Notes: a model not told the origin generated them from the letters alone. Shown: positions 27,897-35,784, counted from the first letter of the stretch. The stretch is 54,806 nucleotides of DNA from Chromatiales bacterium (GCA_030145425.1 JAQYVO010000007.1:1-54806), one strand, 5' to 3'. Numbers and translations are program-made.

Positions 27897-27944
27897 AGGG
27901 CCTGTTAACACTATGCGGGTATCCGCATAGTGTTAACAGGCCCT
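27897..27944. repeat. 48-bp palindromic repeat, full copy A
   Basis: Two perfect 22-bp arms (left AGGGCCTGTTAACACTATGC..., 27897-27918; right 27923-27944) around GTAT. The second full copy at 54607-54654 has the same length and layout, with paired substitutions in both arms. The right arm contains the GTG start codon proposed for the next gene. There is no T-run, so it is not a simple terminator. Confidence 0.9.
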
Positions 27945-28979
27945 AACAGGGCGCCGCTTTTTTCCTCTCCGGAGGCGTTGCGTCACGCCTTCGAAACCGG
28001 GTTGTCGAATCTTCTGACCCAATACGACGAACTGGGGATCTTCATACTTGTGTTGGCCAACGCCGCCAGTGAACAGCATCTTTGGGGTGCTTTGCGTGAA
28101 CCGCTGAGAACCAGATTCAGCCGTTTCGCATACAGTATGGATGCCGGAGCCCCGGCCGGGCTGGTGCTGGACGATGCACAGGATGATCTGCAGGTTTTTC
28201 GGAAGCTCCTTGCTCTGGGTTTCGGGAATCTTTCTGCGACGGAATACCGGCAGGCGGGCTGTTGGGAACTGCAGTACAATCCAATGCGTTCGTTGCGACC
28301 CGCCCGTCTGACCGATTTACCGGCGCCGGGTATCTCCATTCCCTTCAATGGCGACGATTTCAATTTCAACAAACCCTTTCTGCGCAAGGAGATCCTTTGG
28401 CAGGGATCGCTGGCGGGCCGCCATGTGGCCTTGTTCTATAACAAGTATCCCTTTATCGAATTGCATGGTCTTCTGGTGCCCCAACCGCGCCGGGAACTCC
28501 CCCAATTGCTCGCGCAACAGGACAATGAATACCTCTGGCGGTTGACCGGGGAACTGTCGGGGGGGGTGCCCGGGATAGGCTTCGGTTATAACAGTTACGG
28601 GGCCTGCGCCTCCATAAACCACCTTCACTTCCAGATGTTTCATCGCGAACGGCCGCTGCCGGTGGCAGATTCCCGCTGGCGCCACAACGGCGGGGCGGAG
28701 GAATACCCGGTTTCCTGCCACGGTTTTCACTCAGCCGCCGAGGCCTGGGATTGCATTTCCGGTCTGCACGACAGCGGAACCAGCTACAATCTGATCTATC
28801 TTCCGGATCGGGTCTATTGCCTCCCGAGAAAAAAGCAGGGCAGCTATGATCATGCAAAATGGGCGATTGGGTTCGCCTGGTATGAACTTGCGGGGGGATT
28901 CTCCCTGTTCTCCAGGGAGGATTTTGAGCGCCTCGATCAGGGGGATCTGGAATCTGAACTGTCCCGTGTTAGCTTGTAA
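27930..28979 (+). CDS. HIT-superfamily phosphorylase/nucleotidyltransferase-like protein (DUF4922-like)
   Basis: A 349-residue protein with the nucleotide-binding motif INHLHFQMF (His231-x-His233-x-Gln235), the HxHxQ form of the GalT/Ap4A-phosphorylase branch of the HIT superfamily. An upstream segment with FNKPFLRKEILW and FYNKYPFIELHGLLVPQPRR fits the substrate region of GDP-hexose phosphorylase (GDPGP/VTC2)-like proteins. Reaction unproven. The only start giving the full length is GTG at 27930, which lies inside the right arm of the palindromic repeat; a TTG at about 27977 after GGAGG is an alternative. It ends 3 bp before the MFS transporter gene. Confidence 0.75.
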   Translation: MLTGPNRAPLFSSPEALRHAFETGLSNLLTQYDELGIFILVLANAASEQHLWGALREPLRTRFSRFAYSMDAGAPAGLVLDDAQDDLQVFRKLLALGFGNLSATEYRQAGCWELQYNPMRSLRPARLTDLPAPGISIPFNGDDFNFNKPFLRKEILWQGSLAGRHVALFYNKYPFIELHGLLVPQPRRELPQLLAQQDNEYLWRLTGELSGGVPGIGFGYNSYGACASINHLHFQMFHRERPLPVADSRWRHNGGAEEYPVSCHGFHSAAEAWDCISGLHDSGTSYNLIYLPDRVYCLPRKKQGSYDHAKWAIGFAWYELAGGFSLFSREDFERLDQGDLESELSRVSL

Positions 28980-28982
28980 GAG

Positions 28983-30257
28983 ATGTTTCACAGCCAGTTC
29001 ACACTGCTAGAGACCCGCCGATTTCTGCCCCTGTTCCTTACGCAGACTCTGGGCGCGTTCAACGACAATCTGTTCAAGAATGCGCTGGTCGTCCTCATCA
29101 CTTTTGTGCTCGCTGAGCAATCGGGCATGGATGCCAGCTTGTTGGTAACCGCGGCTGCCGGAATCTTTATTCTTCCGTTTCTGTTGTTCTCGGCCCTGGC
29201 GGGCCAGATTGCCGACAAGTACGACAAATCCCGAATCATCCGGATCGTAAAGCTGGTCGAGATCCTTCTGATGTGCGGTGCCGCGTTGGGCTTCTATCTG
29301 CAGAGTGTGCCTGCCCTGATGCTCCTGCTGTTTCTCATGGGTGCCCAATCCGCTTTTTTCGGGCCCCTGAAGTATGGGATCCTGCCGGACCACCTGCATC
29401 GGGATGAATTGATTGGTGGTAACGGGCTGATCCAGGCGGCGACCTTCCTCGCCATACTGCTGGGGACCCTGGCCGGAGGGCTGTTGATCCTGGCCTGGAA
29501 GGGCACGTTTATCATCTCGATCCTGATAATCGGAGTGGCGGTCGTCGGCTGGTTCTGCAGCCGATATATCCCTGCCACAAGGCCGGCCTCCGCGCTGCTG
29601 AATATAAACCCGAATTTTGTCAGCGAAACCTGGAAGATCATCCGGTACACCGCCCAGCGAAAGGAGATTTTCGCACCCATAATCGCGATCTCCTGGTTTT
29701 GGCTGGTGGGTGCGACTTTTCTTGCACAGGTGCCGACTTTCGGCAAAGTGGCGCTGGGCGGGGACGAAAGCCTGGTCACCCTGTTGCTGCTGGTTTTCTC
29801 CGTTGGTATCGGTATTGGGTCGATGTTGTGCAACCGCATGCTGAAGGGTGAGGTGCATGCCTCCTACGTCCCTTATGGTGCGCTTGCGTTGTCCGTGTTC
29901 GCGGTGGATCTCTACTTTGCCACCCATCAGGTGGTGGCACCGGGGAGTGGAGAGCCGATCAGTGCCATGCTGTTCATGGAGCACCTGCCCAACTGGCGCA
30001 TCCTCATGGATTTTATGTTGATCGCGGTGTCGGGCGGAATCTACATTGTGCCCCTGAACGCCATGGTGCAGGCGCGCAGTGAACCCTCCCACCGCGCCCG
30101 AAACATCTCGGCGGTTAACATACTCAATGCCCTTTTTATGGTGGCATCGGCAATAGCCAGCGCACTGCTGCTGTCCCGGGGTTTCAGCGTCTCTCAGATA
30201 TTCCTTTGTCTGGCTATTCTAAATCTGGGCGCCGTCTACTACACCCATAAACTCTAG
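28983..30257 (+). CDS. MFS transporter, lysophospholipid-transporter (LplT)-like
   Basis: A 424-residue carrier with about 12 helices. Family features: TRRFLPLFLTQTLGAFNDNL at the N-terminus, ALAGQIADKYDKSRIIRIVK between helices 2 and 3, GAQSAFFGPLKYGILPDHL and GGIYIVPLNAMVQARSEP. This set is typical of LplT and of the transporter domain of LplT-PlsC-Aas fusions, which flip lysophospholipids for re-acylation at the inner membrane. Here the acyltransferase and acyl-ACP synthetase domains are absent. It begins 3 bp after the HIT-like gene, so they share a transcript, and its end overlaps the convergent YbaK gene by 4 bp. Confidence 0.85.
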   Translation: MFHSQFTLLETRRFLPLFLTQTLGAFNDNLFKNALVVLITFVLAEQSGMDASLLVTAAAGIFILPFLLFSALAGQIADKYDKSRIIRIVKLVEILLMCGAALGFYLQSVPALMLLLFLMGAQSAFFGPLKYGILPDHLHRDELIGGNGLIQAATFLAILLGTLAGGLLILAWKGTFIISILIIGVAVVGWFCSRYIPATRPASALLNINPNFVSETWKIIRYTAQRKEIFAPIIAISWFWLVGATFLAQVPTFGKVALGGDESLVTLLLLVFSVGIGIGSMLCNRMLKGEVHASYVPYGALALSVFAVDLYFATHQVVAPGSGEPISAMLFMEHLPNWRILMDFMLIAVSGGIYIVPLNAMVQARSEPSHRARNISAVNILNALFMVASAIASALLLSRGFSVSQIFLCLAILNLGAVYYTHKL

Positions 30258-30730
30258 ACGTGATAGCTGAATTCACCCCGGTCGGCGGGTGCCATCAATT
30301 CATGGAACTTTTTACCCGATACCCTGACCAGGTGCACATGGTCTCCCGCTTCGAAATAAACCTGCTTCTCTTTGCCGAGGGTCGTTTTTGGGTCCCAGAT
30401 AGTCTTGATACCATAGGCATGACCCAGGGGTGGCACGGCACCAAGTTCACAATCCGGGAGCAGGTTGCCGATTTCCTCTTCCGTGGCCAGTTCCACGGGC
30501 TGATTGAGAAACCTATGTAACAAGTCCAAATCGACGTGATAGTCGGATGGCACCACAACCAGAAGATAACCCTCGTCATCCTTAACCAGGACCCCCTTTG
30601 CCAGGGCATCTCCGGAGACGTGAGCCTGCTCCGCCGACTCCATGCTTGATCCCGTGGGAGAGTGGGTGATCAGTTTGAATTTAACTTCCTGGGCAACGAG
30701 ATATTTTCTTAATGTATTCGAGATCGACAT
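30254..30730 (-). CDS. YbaK/prolyl-tRNA-deacylase-domain protein
   Basis: A 158-residue single-domain member of the YbaK/ProX editing family, which hydrolyse mischarged aminoacyl-tRNAs. Segments include KYLVAQEVKFKLITHSPTGS, AKGVLVKDDEGYLLVVVPSD, LLPDCELGAVPPLGHAYGIK and YFEAGDHVHLVRVSGKKFHE. The catalytic-region lysine in AKGVLVK is present. Related stand-alone proteins in gammaproteobacteria are of uncertain tRNA specificity. The ATG at 30730 is preceded by GGGGGAATCAACAT on the coding strand. Confidence 0.88.
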   Translation of the reverse strand: MSISNTLRKYLVAQEVKFKLITHSPTGSSMESAEQAHVSGDALAKGVLVKDDEGYLLVVVPSDYHVDLDLLHRFLNQPVELATEEEIGNLLPDCELGAVPPLGHAYGIKTIWDPKTTLGKEKQVYFEAGDHVHLVRVSGKKFHELMAPADRGEFSYHV

Positions 30731-30836
30731 ATGTTGATTCCCCCTTCACTGCAAGGCAGCTATATAGGTTAGTTTAACAGTATGTCGGGAATTTTCCGCA
30801 CCCGGAAGCAAGGCCGACCGAACCCGATTCAAGAGG

Positions 30837-30853
30837 TAGTGTTAACAGGCCCT
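30837..30853. repeat. Half copy of the 48-bp palindromic repeat
   Basis: TAGTGTTAACAGGCCCT is identical to the outer 17 bp of the right arm of copy A; the matching left arm is absent. It lies in the 142-bp gap between the YbaK gene and the proline-rich orphan, followed by GGGGGGGGG. Confidence 0.75.
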
Positions 30854-30872
30854 GGGGGGGGGCTGCCGACTA

Positions 30873-31475
30873 TCAGTAGAATGCGTAGTAGGGCTTGGGT
30901 TCAGGCGGGTAGGATCTCATGGGAGAGGTAGGTCCGGTGCTGGGAATGCGGGGATAGTTTCCGATCCAGCGCTCGGGTTGCCTGCGGGAATCAATAGGTC
31001 TGAACTTGTACCCAGGCACCGGCGCCGCCTGTGGTCTCCCGGGTGAGGCATCGTATCTTTGGGCCTCATAGGCCTGGTATCTGTGATCGGACGGTGTCTG
31101 GTGATTCCCTTGCCATTCAGGGGGTGCCGGGAAAGTGGGAGCCGCTATCGGCTTGTGGCGGGTAAGAGATTTTTCCCTGTCGCTCAGGGGGCGAAAACTG
31201 TGCTCCTGATACGGGGGAACGTAACTTCCAAGTTCCGGGGGTGGCGCAACTGCGTTGTATCCACCTTTGTCCTGGTGAGGTTGGGTTACTCCGTTGTCCC
31301 AACGGTTGTCCCGGTTTTGAAAGGTCTGGCTGGGGATCTGCTGATAACCACCGATAGTATTCCCGGTTTCATTAGGGCCCGGCTTCGAAACCGTTTCCGG
31401 CTGCTCTCCGTCTCCGGTCCAGTAATAGAGTCCGCCGGCAACAACGAGTCCAATAATCAGCCAGGATCTACGCAT
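30873..31475 (-). CDS. Proline/tyrosine-rich protein with one N-terminal membrane helix, unknown
   Basis: A 200-residue protein I do not recognise. Residues 1-20 (MRRSWLIIGLVVAGGLYYWT) form a membrane anchor or uncleaved signal; the rest is hydrophilic, low-complexity, rich in Pro, Tyr, Gln, Arg and Ser and probably disordered. A short motif recurs: HSFRPLSDREKS near 92 and YKFRPIDSRRQ near 156. The C-terminus ends SYPPEPKPYYAFY. The upstream region (31476-31684) is strongly AT-rich. Coding status is supported by the anchor, the motif repeat and the start position, not by homology. Confidence 0.6.
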   Translation of the reverse strand: MRRSWLIIGLVVAGGLYYWTGDGEQPETVSKPGPNETGNTIGGYQQIPSQTFQNRDNRWDNGVTQPHQDKGGYNAVAPPPELGSYVPPYQEHSFRPLSDREKSLTRHKPIAAPTFPAPPEWQGNHQTPSDHRYQAYEAQRYDASPGRPQAAPVPGYKFRPIDSRRQPERWIGNYPRIPSTGPTSPMRSYPPEPKPYYAFY

Positions 31476-31684
31476 GATGTTTGCACCATTACCTAACGTT
31501 GATGGACGGTGGCTTCCCTGGGGAACTCGGTCATCCCTGACTACACCACCACTATAATCGCTTTAATTATTATAAACCAGATTGTTACATCTGATTTGTG
31601 ACTTTGATTATAGAATAATAATTAGAATATTAGAAGAGATTAATTTTTTAATTGTTTATGCCCAGGCTGGGAAGTGACGGGACA

Positions 31685-32524
31685 TCAGCTCCCCAGAAGA
31701 CGGTAGAGTCCGGGGTTGGCAAGAATATCGCTGAGCTCCTCGGCGAGAATGGAAGCCCAGCGCTCTGCGCCAGCGTCGGTGTCGATGAGATCTTGTCTGA
31801 ATTCGACGGACACATGTGGCAGGCCCGCCGCCTCTCCATGATGATCAATCGTGTAGTCCGCGGGATGCTTGCCGGAGTAGGGTTGATTGTCACCGATGAC
31901 GAGATTTTCCGGGTGCGACCTCAGGCGTTTGATCAGCGGTACCGGAATACGCGGGTCCTTGTCCCAGAGGACCCCTATGTGCCAGGGGCGCCTCTGTCCG
32001 GACATCACCGGTGTGAAACTGTGGATGGCAATCAGGGCCGGCACCTGGTCCCGGGTCCGGAGACGATACAGCATGTCGTCAATCGTCTCCCGATAGGGCG
32101 TATAAAAGGAGTGTACCCGCAACGCTTTCTGCGCTCGGTTCAGGTTCTGATTGCCGGGAATGGGGATGAAATCACTGACTTCCGGCATCACCGAGGGATC
32201 TTCGAGGCTGCGATTGAGATCCACCAGGAGGCGGGAGTAACCCGCCAGTACGGCCGGGGCATCCAGGAGTTGGGACAAGCGGTTCAGCAGCTTGTAGGTG
32301 CCGATGTCGTAGGCCACATGACGTCCCAGCACCCAGTCCTCGAGGCCGAGGTTGTTCATCGATCCGGGGAACGCGTTGCTGACATGATCTCCCGTGAGCA
32401 GCAGCCTGGCTGTTCCAGATTCATTGATGATACTGACCGGCGGGGGGTCGTCGGGCCCGATCAGGGGCGGGAGTTCCTGTGTGGATGCTTCAGCTGTCAC
32501 TGCCTGATTGTTTCCTGATTCCAA
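31685..32524 (-). CDS. N-formylglutamate amidohydrolase family protein
   Basis: A 279-residue zinc hydrolase-like protein. Motifs: LLLTGDHVSNAFPGSMNNLG (family D-H-x-S-N element), VAYDIGTYKLLNRLSQLL, YSRLLVDLNRSLEDPSVMPE, ALIAIHSFTPVMSGQRRPWH and YTIDHHGEAAGLPHVSVEFR. These are the conserved blocks of the N-formylglutamate amidohydrolase family. No histidine-degradation (hut) genes are nearby, so the actual substrate is probably another N-acylated amino acid; that is inference. It is divergent from the PLD gene, with 98 bp between starts. Confidence 0.9.
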   Translation of the reverse strand: MESGNNQAVTAEASTQELPPLIGPDDPPPVSIINESGTARLLLTGDHVSNAFPGSMNNLGLEDWVLGRHVAYDIGTYKLLNRLSQLLDAPAVLAGYSRLLVDLNRSLEDPSVMPEVSDFIPIPGNQNLNRAQKALRVHSFYTPYRETIDDMLYRLRTRDQVPALIAIHSFTPVMSGQRRPWHIGVLWDKDPRIPVPLIKRLRSHPENLVIGDNQPYSGKHPADYTIDHHGEAAGLPHVSVEFRQDLIDTDAGAERWASILAEELSDILANPGLYRLLGS

Positions 32525-32622
32525 GTATACGAAAGCAAACCGGGTGATACCCTGACCTCAACTGGCAGAGGCATGATACTCTCGGGTTATCGGTAACACT
32601 TCCCGGAAATAGAGATATCAGA

Positions 32623-34224
32623 ATGCCTGCTCAAGTTCCATTGTATTCCGCGAAACCCATTCCAGCCCGATTCGGGTTGCCGGCGGCCCTTGTGATGATT
32701 GTCGTTCTGGGGGTATCGGGTTGCGGTTCATTGCCGGAAAACAGTCAGCGAAAGCATTCCATGGCTATCACCGGGGGAGAGAAAACCATGCTGGGTCTTT
32801 CGCTGGAGGGGGAGAAGTCCGCCCATCCCGGCAAGTCGGGGTTTGTGGCCCTGGGAAGCGGGCTGGATGCTTTTGTTGCCCGCGCGCTCCTGGCTCACAC
32901 AGCGGAGCGCAGCCTGGACGTGCAGTACTATCTTTATCATTCGGACCTGGTGGGGCACCTGCTCACCTATAAGCTGCTCGAGGCGGCGGATCGTGGAGTG
33001 CGGGTACGCGTGCTGCTCGACGATATGGACATGGGAGGTAGGGATGCGACTCTGGCGGCCCTGGACTCCCACTCCAACATCGAAATACGTCTATTCAATC
33101 CCTTTAATCGAGGCGCCCCAAGGGGTCAGCAGTTGTTGACACGCTTTGGTGATGTCACCCGCCGGATGCACAACAAGTCTTTTACCGCGGATAATCAGGC
33201 GACCATTGTCGGTGGGCGCAATATTGGTAACGAGTACTTCGAGGCGGATCCCGATCTGGCCTTTGGTGATCTGGACGTTCTTGCCGTGGGTCCCGTAGTT
33301 AGTGAGGTATCCGGGGCGTTCGATAAATACTGGAACAACGAACTGGCCTATCCGGTTTCATCCCTGGTAGAGAAGGGCGCCCCTATTATAACCATCGATG
33401 AGGCACGCGGATATCTGGGGGCCTATTTCGAAGACCAAAAGGATGGGGATTATCTGACCGCCTTGAGAGATTCGGATCTTTCCGCACGGCTCAGAGCAGA
33501 CGATATTCAATACAGCTGGGGGGAGGCGGAAGCCCTCTATGACGAGCCTGAAAAAATTACCCAGCCACCGGGTTCCAGGGAGACACATCTTACCCCCAAG
33601 CTGGCACCCTACATCGAACGCCTGACCGACGAATTCATCATACTCTCTGCCTACTTCGTGCCGGGCAAGGAGGGGGTCGAGTTTCTTCGGCAGCTTGCTG
33701 AACGGGGTGTCCGGGTACGTTTACTCACTAATTCCCTGGCTTCCACCGATGTGGCGATCGTTCATGCCGGTTACGGTAAATATCGGCTGGATCTGCTCCG
33801 TGCGGGGGTGGAACTGTACGAGGTTGACAAGCGGGTACTAAAGGATCAAACCAGGAAAGGTGGAGGGCTGACAGGTTCTTCGAGGGCGAGTCTCCATGCC
33901 AAGGCATTCATCTTCGATCGCGAGGAACTGTTCATCGGCTCACTCAATCTCGATCCGCGTTCCACGGATCAGAACACGGAAATAGGTATCGCCTTCCATT
34001 CCCCGGAGATGGCCCGGAAACTGGCCCGAGGATTCGACGAAAATTTAGCCGACGTTGCTTTCAGGCTGGAACTCCGTACCCTGAATGACGGGAGGGAAAC
34101 CATTCGATGGATCGGTACCTCGCAAGGTGAGGAGGTGGTCTTCAAGACTGACCCCTATACTTCGTTCTGGAAGCGTTTCTGGGTCGGTCTGGCGGGAGTA
34201 TTGCCCATCGAGTCACAGCTTTGA
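32623..34224 (+). CDS. Phospholipase D-family lipoprotein (cardiolipin synthase C-like)
   Basis: A 533-residue envelope protein. The lipobox VLGVSGC at about residue 34 predicts a lipoprotein. Two HKD motifs: RMHNKSFTADNQATIVGGRN (His183, Lys185) and LHAKAFIFDREELFIGSLNL (His425, Lys427, Asp432). The N-terminal block AERSLDVQYYLYHSDLVGHL and FNPFNRG are typical of ClsC/YmdC, which makes cardiolipin from phosphatidylglycerol and phosphatidylethanolamine. The ClsC partner protein (YmdB) is not adjacent. It is followed by 300 bp of repeat-rich, gene-free DNA. Confidence 0.9.
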   Translation: MPAQVPLYSAKPIPARFGLPAALVMIVVLGVSGCGSLPENSQRKHSMAITGGEKTMLGLSLEGEKSAHPGKSGFVALGSGLDAFVARALLAHTAERSLDVQYYLYHSDLVGHLLTYKLLEAADRGVRVRVLLDDMDMGGRDATLAALDSHSNIEIRLFNPFNRGAPRGQQLLTRFGDVTRRMHNKSFTADNQATIVGGRNIGNEYFEADPDLAFGDLDVLAVGPVVSEVSGAFDKYWNNELAYPVSSLVEKGAPIITIDEARGYLGAYFEDQKDGDYLTALRDSDLSARLRADDIQYSWGEAEALYDEPEKITQPPGSRETHLTPKLAPYIERLTDEFIILSAYFVPGKEGVEFLRQLAERGVRVRLLTNSLASTDVAIVHAGYGKYRLDLLRAGVELYEVDKRVLKDQTRKGGGLTGSSRASLHAKAFIFDREELFIGSLNLDPRSTDQNTEIGIAFHSPEMARKLARGFDENLADVAFRLELRTLNDGRETIRWIGTSQGEEVVFKTDPYTSFWKRFWVGLAGVLPIESQL

Positions 34225-34252
34225 TACAGGGTATTCTTTAAACCCGGAATTT

Positions 34253-34331
34253 GTAGCCTGTGTTGAGCCTGCGAAACACGGGGGGGTTACCAACGGCCAT
34301 TACGCGTTTCATCCCTTAACGCAGGCTATAC
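34253..34331. repeat. Imperfect inverted repeat downstream of the PLD gene
   Basis: GTAGCCTGTGTTGAGCCTGC... at the left and the imperfect complement ending AACGCAGGCTATAC at the right. Part of the left arm (34260-34282, GTGTTGAGC..CGAAACACGGG) recurs at 34461-34483 with 21 of 23 bases identical, so a second, truncated copy lies beyond the CGAATTCATTCG element. Confidence 0.6.
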
Positions 34332-34362
34332 TTGTTTCGTAGGCTCTTCCCAGGATTACCGT

Positions 34363-34442
34363 TGTAGGGCCGAATTCATTCGGCCAACAGCAGTCATTCC
34401 CTGCATCAACTCAAGCATTGGTCGAATGAATTCGACCCTACA
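34363..34442. repeat. CGAATTCATTCG-type inverted-repeat element, copy B
   Basis: An 80-bp element with inverted arms TGTAGGGCCGAATTCATTCG and GGTCGAATGAATTCGACCCT. Collinear with copy A at 9748-9829, including the interior GTCATT.CCTGCAT segment. It is flanked on both sides by pieces of another repeat, giving a repeat mosaic between the PLD and Cache-HAMP genes. Confidence 0.8.
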
Positions 34443-34530
34443 TTTCCTGTGGCCATATGTGTGTTGAGCTTTCGAAACACGGGTTAGCGTTGGTGTATTA
34501 CCTGCTGATCTCCCTCGAATTGCGGCCCGG

Positions 34531-35628
34531 TCAATCGGGTTTTCTGCTCTTTCGGGTTAATCTTTCCAATGCGAGGCGGGTGCTGTTGCGAAGCCGCACG
34601 ATGGCCGCCGCCAGAAGCCCGATCTCATCCGCTCTGTCTGTACCCTCGATCTCCGCATCCATCCTGCCCCGGCTGATTGCATCCGCAGCCTGCGTCAGGC
34701 GCAGTATGGGCTGGGACAAGCGTCTGGAGAAGATGAAGGCGACAATGATCACGAGAACCACGGTGACGGCCAGCAGGATCAGCGCGTAGAGATTGGTTTC
34801 CCTGAGAGATTCATAAGCCTCCTCATAGTCCTGCTGCATGACCATCAACCAACCATCAGCGGTGCGGTTCATATAGGCGATGACGCGGCGTCCCCGGGCA
34901 TCGGTGTAAACCAGGGATTTCCTGTCTTTTCCAAAAGCAGCGGCAACCGCCGGGTCACCCGACATGTCCTGTCGGGAGCTGGTCAGTTCCTCCGACGGAT
35001 GGGCTATGATCTTGCCGTATTCATCCACCAGAAAAGCGAATCCGGTATCTCCGATCCGGGTAGAGGTTATGCGCTCGGATACCTCGGTGATCCCCATGGC
35101 GATTGCCAGCACCCCTGCCAGTTCTTCCGTGTTATTTCTGATGGGTACGGAGAGCACCAGGGCGGGTTTGCCTGAGGTCTTGCCGATCAGCACCTGTCTC
35201 CCCAATTCCGCGCCGTCCAGCACCTGTTTGACATACACCCGGTCACCATAGAATCTGAGTTCCTTTCCATCGCTGCGACCGATGTTCTGCCCATCGGTTG
35301 CGACCGTGAATGCCAGGTAATTCCAGTCGTAGATATCTGTGATAAGTTTTAGTAGTGGAGGCTGTTTTTCAGAGTTCATGGACTGGATTTCAGGCAGACG
35401 CGCGTTCTGCTTGAGCATCCTTCTGTTTGTTTCCACCCAGCTGTCGACATGGTAGGTGAGATGGGCCAATCCCTCTGTGAACCGTTCGTTGACCGTATGT
35501 TTCAGGGTGTCGCTGCTGATCAGGGAATTGGCATACCAGACAGCCACCAAGGGCAGAACGGCGACCAGCACCATGGTCAGGAGCACCCTGTGAAAGATGC
35601 CAAAACGAACTTTCCTTTCTTCCGTCAT
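34531..35628 (-). CDS. Cache-HAMP membrane sensor without an output domain
   Basis: A 365-residue inner-membrane sensor: helix 1 at 13-35, a periplasmic double-Cache-type domain at about 36-275 (DWNYLAFTVATDGQNIGRSD, LVLSVPIRNNTEELAGVLAI, GDTGFAFLVDEYGKIIAHPS), helix 2 at 281-301 and a HAMP domain at 302-352 (SQPILRLTQAADAISRGRMD, ADEIGLLAAAIVRLRN). The protein stops 13 residues after HAMP, with no kinase, GGDEF or chemoreceptor domain. The layout is that of a chemoreceptor or cyclase N-terminal half. The ATG at 35628 has GGAGATTAAGG upstream. A repeat mosaic begins about 50 bp beyond the stop, so truncation is possible, though output-less forms occur naturally. Confidence 0.88.
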   Translation of the reverse strand: MTEERKVRFGIFHRVLLTMVLVAVLPLVAVWYANSLISSDTLKHTVNERFTEGLAHLTYHVDSWVETNRRMLKQNARLPEIQSMNSEKQPPLLKLITDIYDWNYLAFTVATDGQNIGRSDGKELRFYGDRVYVKQVLDGAELGRQVLIGKTSGKPALVLSVPIRNNTEELAGVLAIAMGITEVSERITSTRIGDTGFAFLVDEYGKIIAHPSEELTSSRQDMSGDPAVAAAFGKDRKSLVYTDARGRRVIAYMNRTADGWLMVMQQDYEEAYESLRETNLYALILLAVTVVLVIIVAFIFSRRLSQPILRLTQAADAISRGRMDAEIEGTDRADEIGLLAAAIVRLRNSTRLALERLTRKSRKPD

Positions 35629-35747
35629 TAGCCTTAATCTCCACGATGGCCAGAACAGGTTGTTGCAAGCAGGAAAACAGGCAGCAGTTTGCCTGAGCGA
35701 TACCGCGCCGTTTCGCACGGGACACAATCAGAAATACCTGTGGGACC

Positions 35748-35784
35748 CTGGTACTCCGTCAATATCACTTTGACGGAGTACCAG
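35748..35784. repeat. 15-bp-arm palindrome
   Basis: CTGGTACTCCGTCAA and TTGACGGAGTACCAG are perfect complements around the loop TATCACT. It lies in the 222-bp gap upstream of the Cache-HAMP gene. The left arm plus loop recurs at 39407-39424. No T-run on either side, so a plain intrinsic terminator is unlikely. Confidence 0.8.

Noticed and set aside
29007-30092. 361-codon open frame opposite the MFS transporter
   Set aside because: Very rich in Gln, His and Arg because it is the complement of hydrophobic membrane-helix codons; no independent coding signal.
31685-32524. Histidine-degradation HutG
   Set aside because: The family match is good, but no hutH, hutU, hutI or hutF genes accompany it, so the hut assignment was not used.
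35748-35784. Intrinsic terminator
   Set aside because: The stem is perfect but lacks a T-run on either strand, and part of it recurs elsewhere, which fits a repeat element better.
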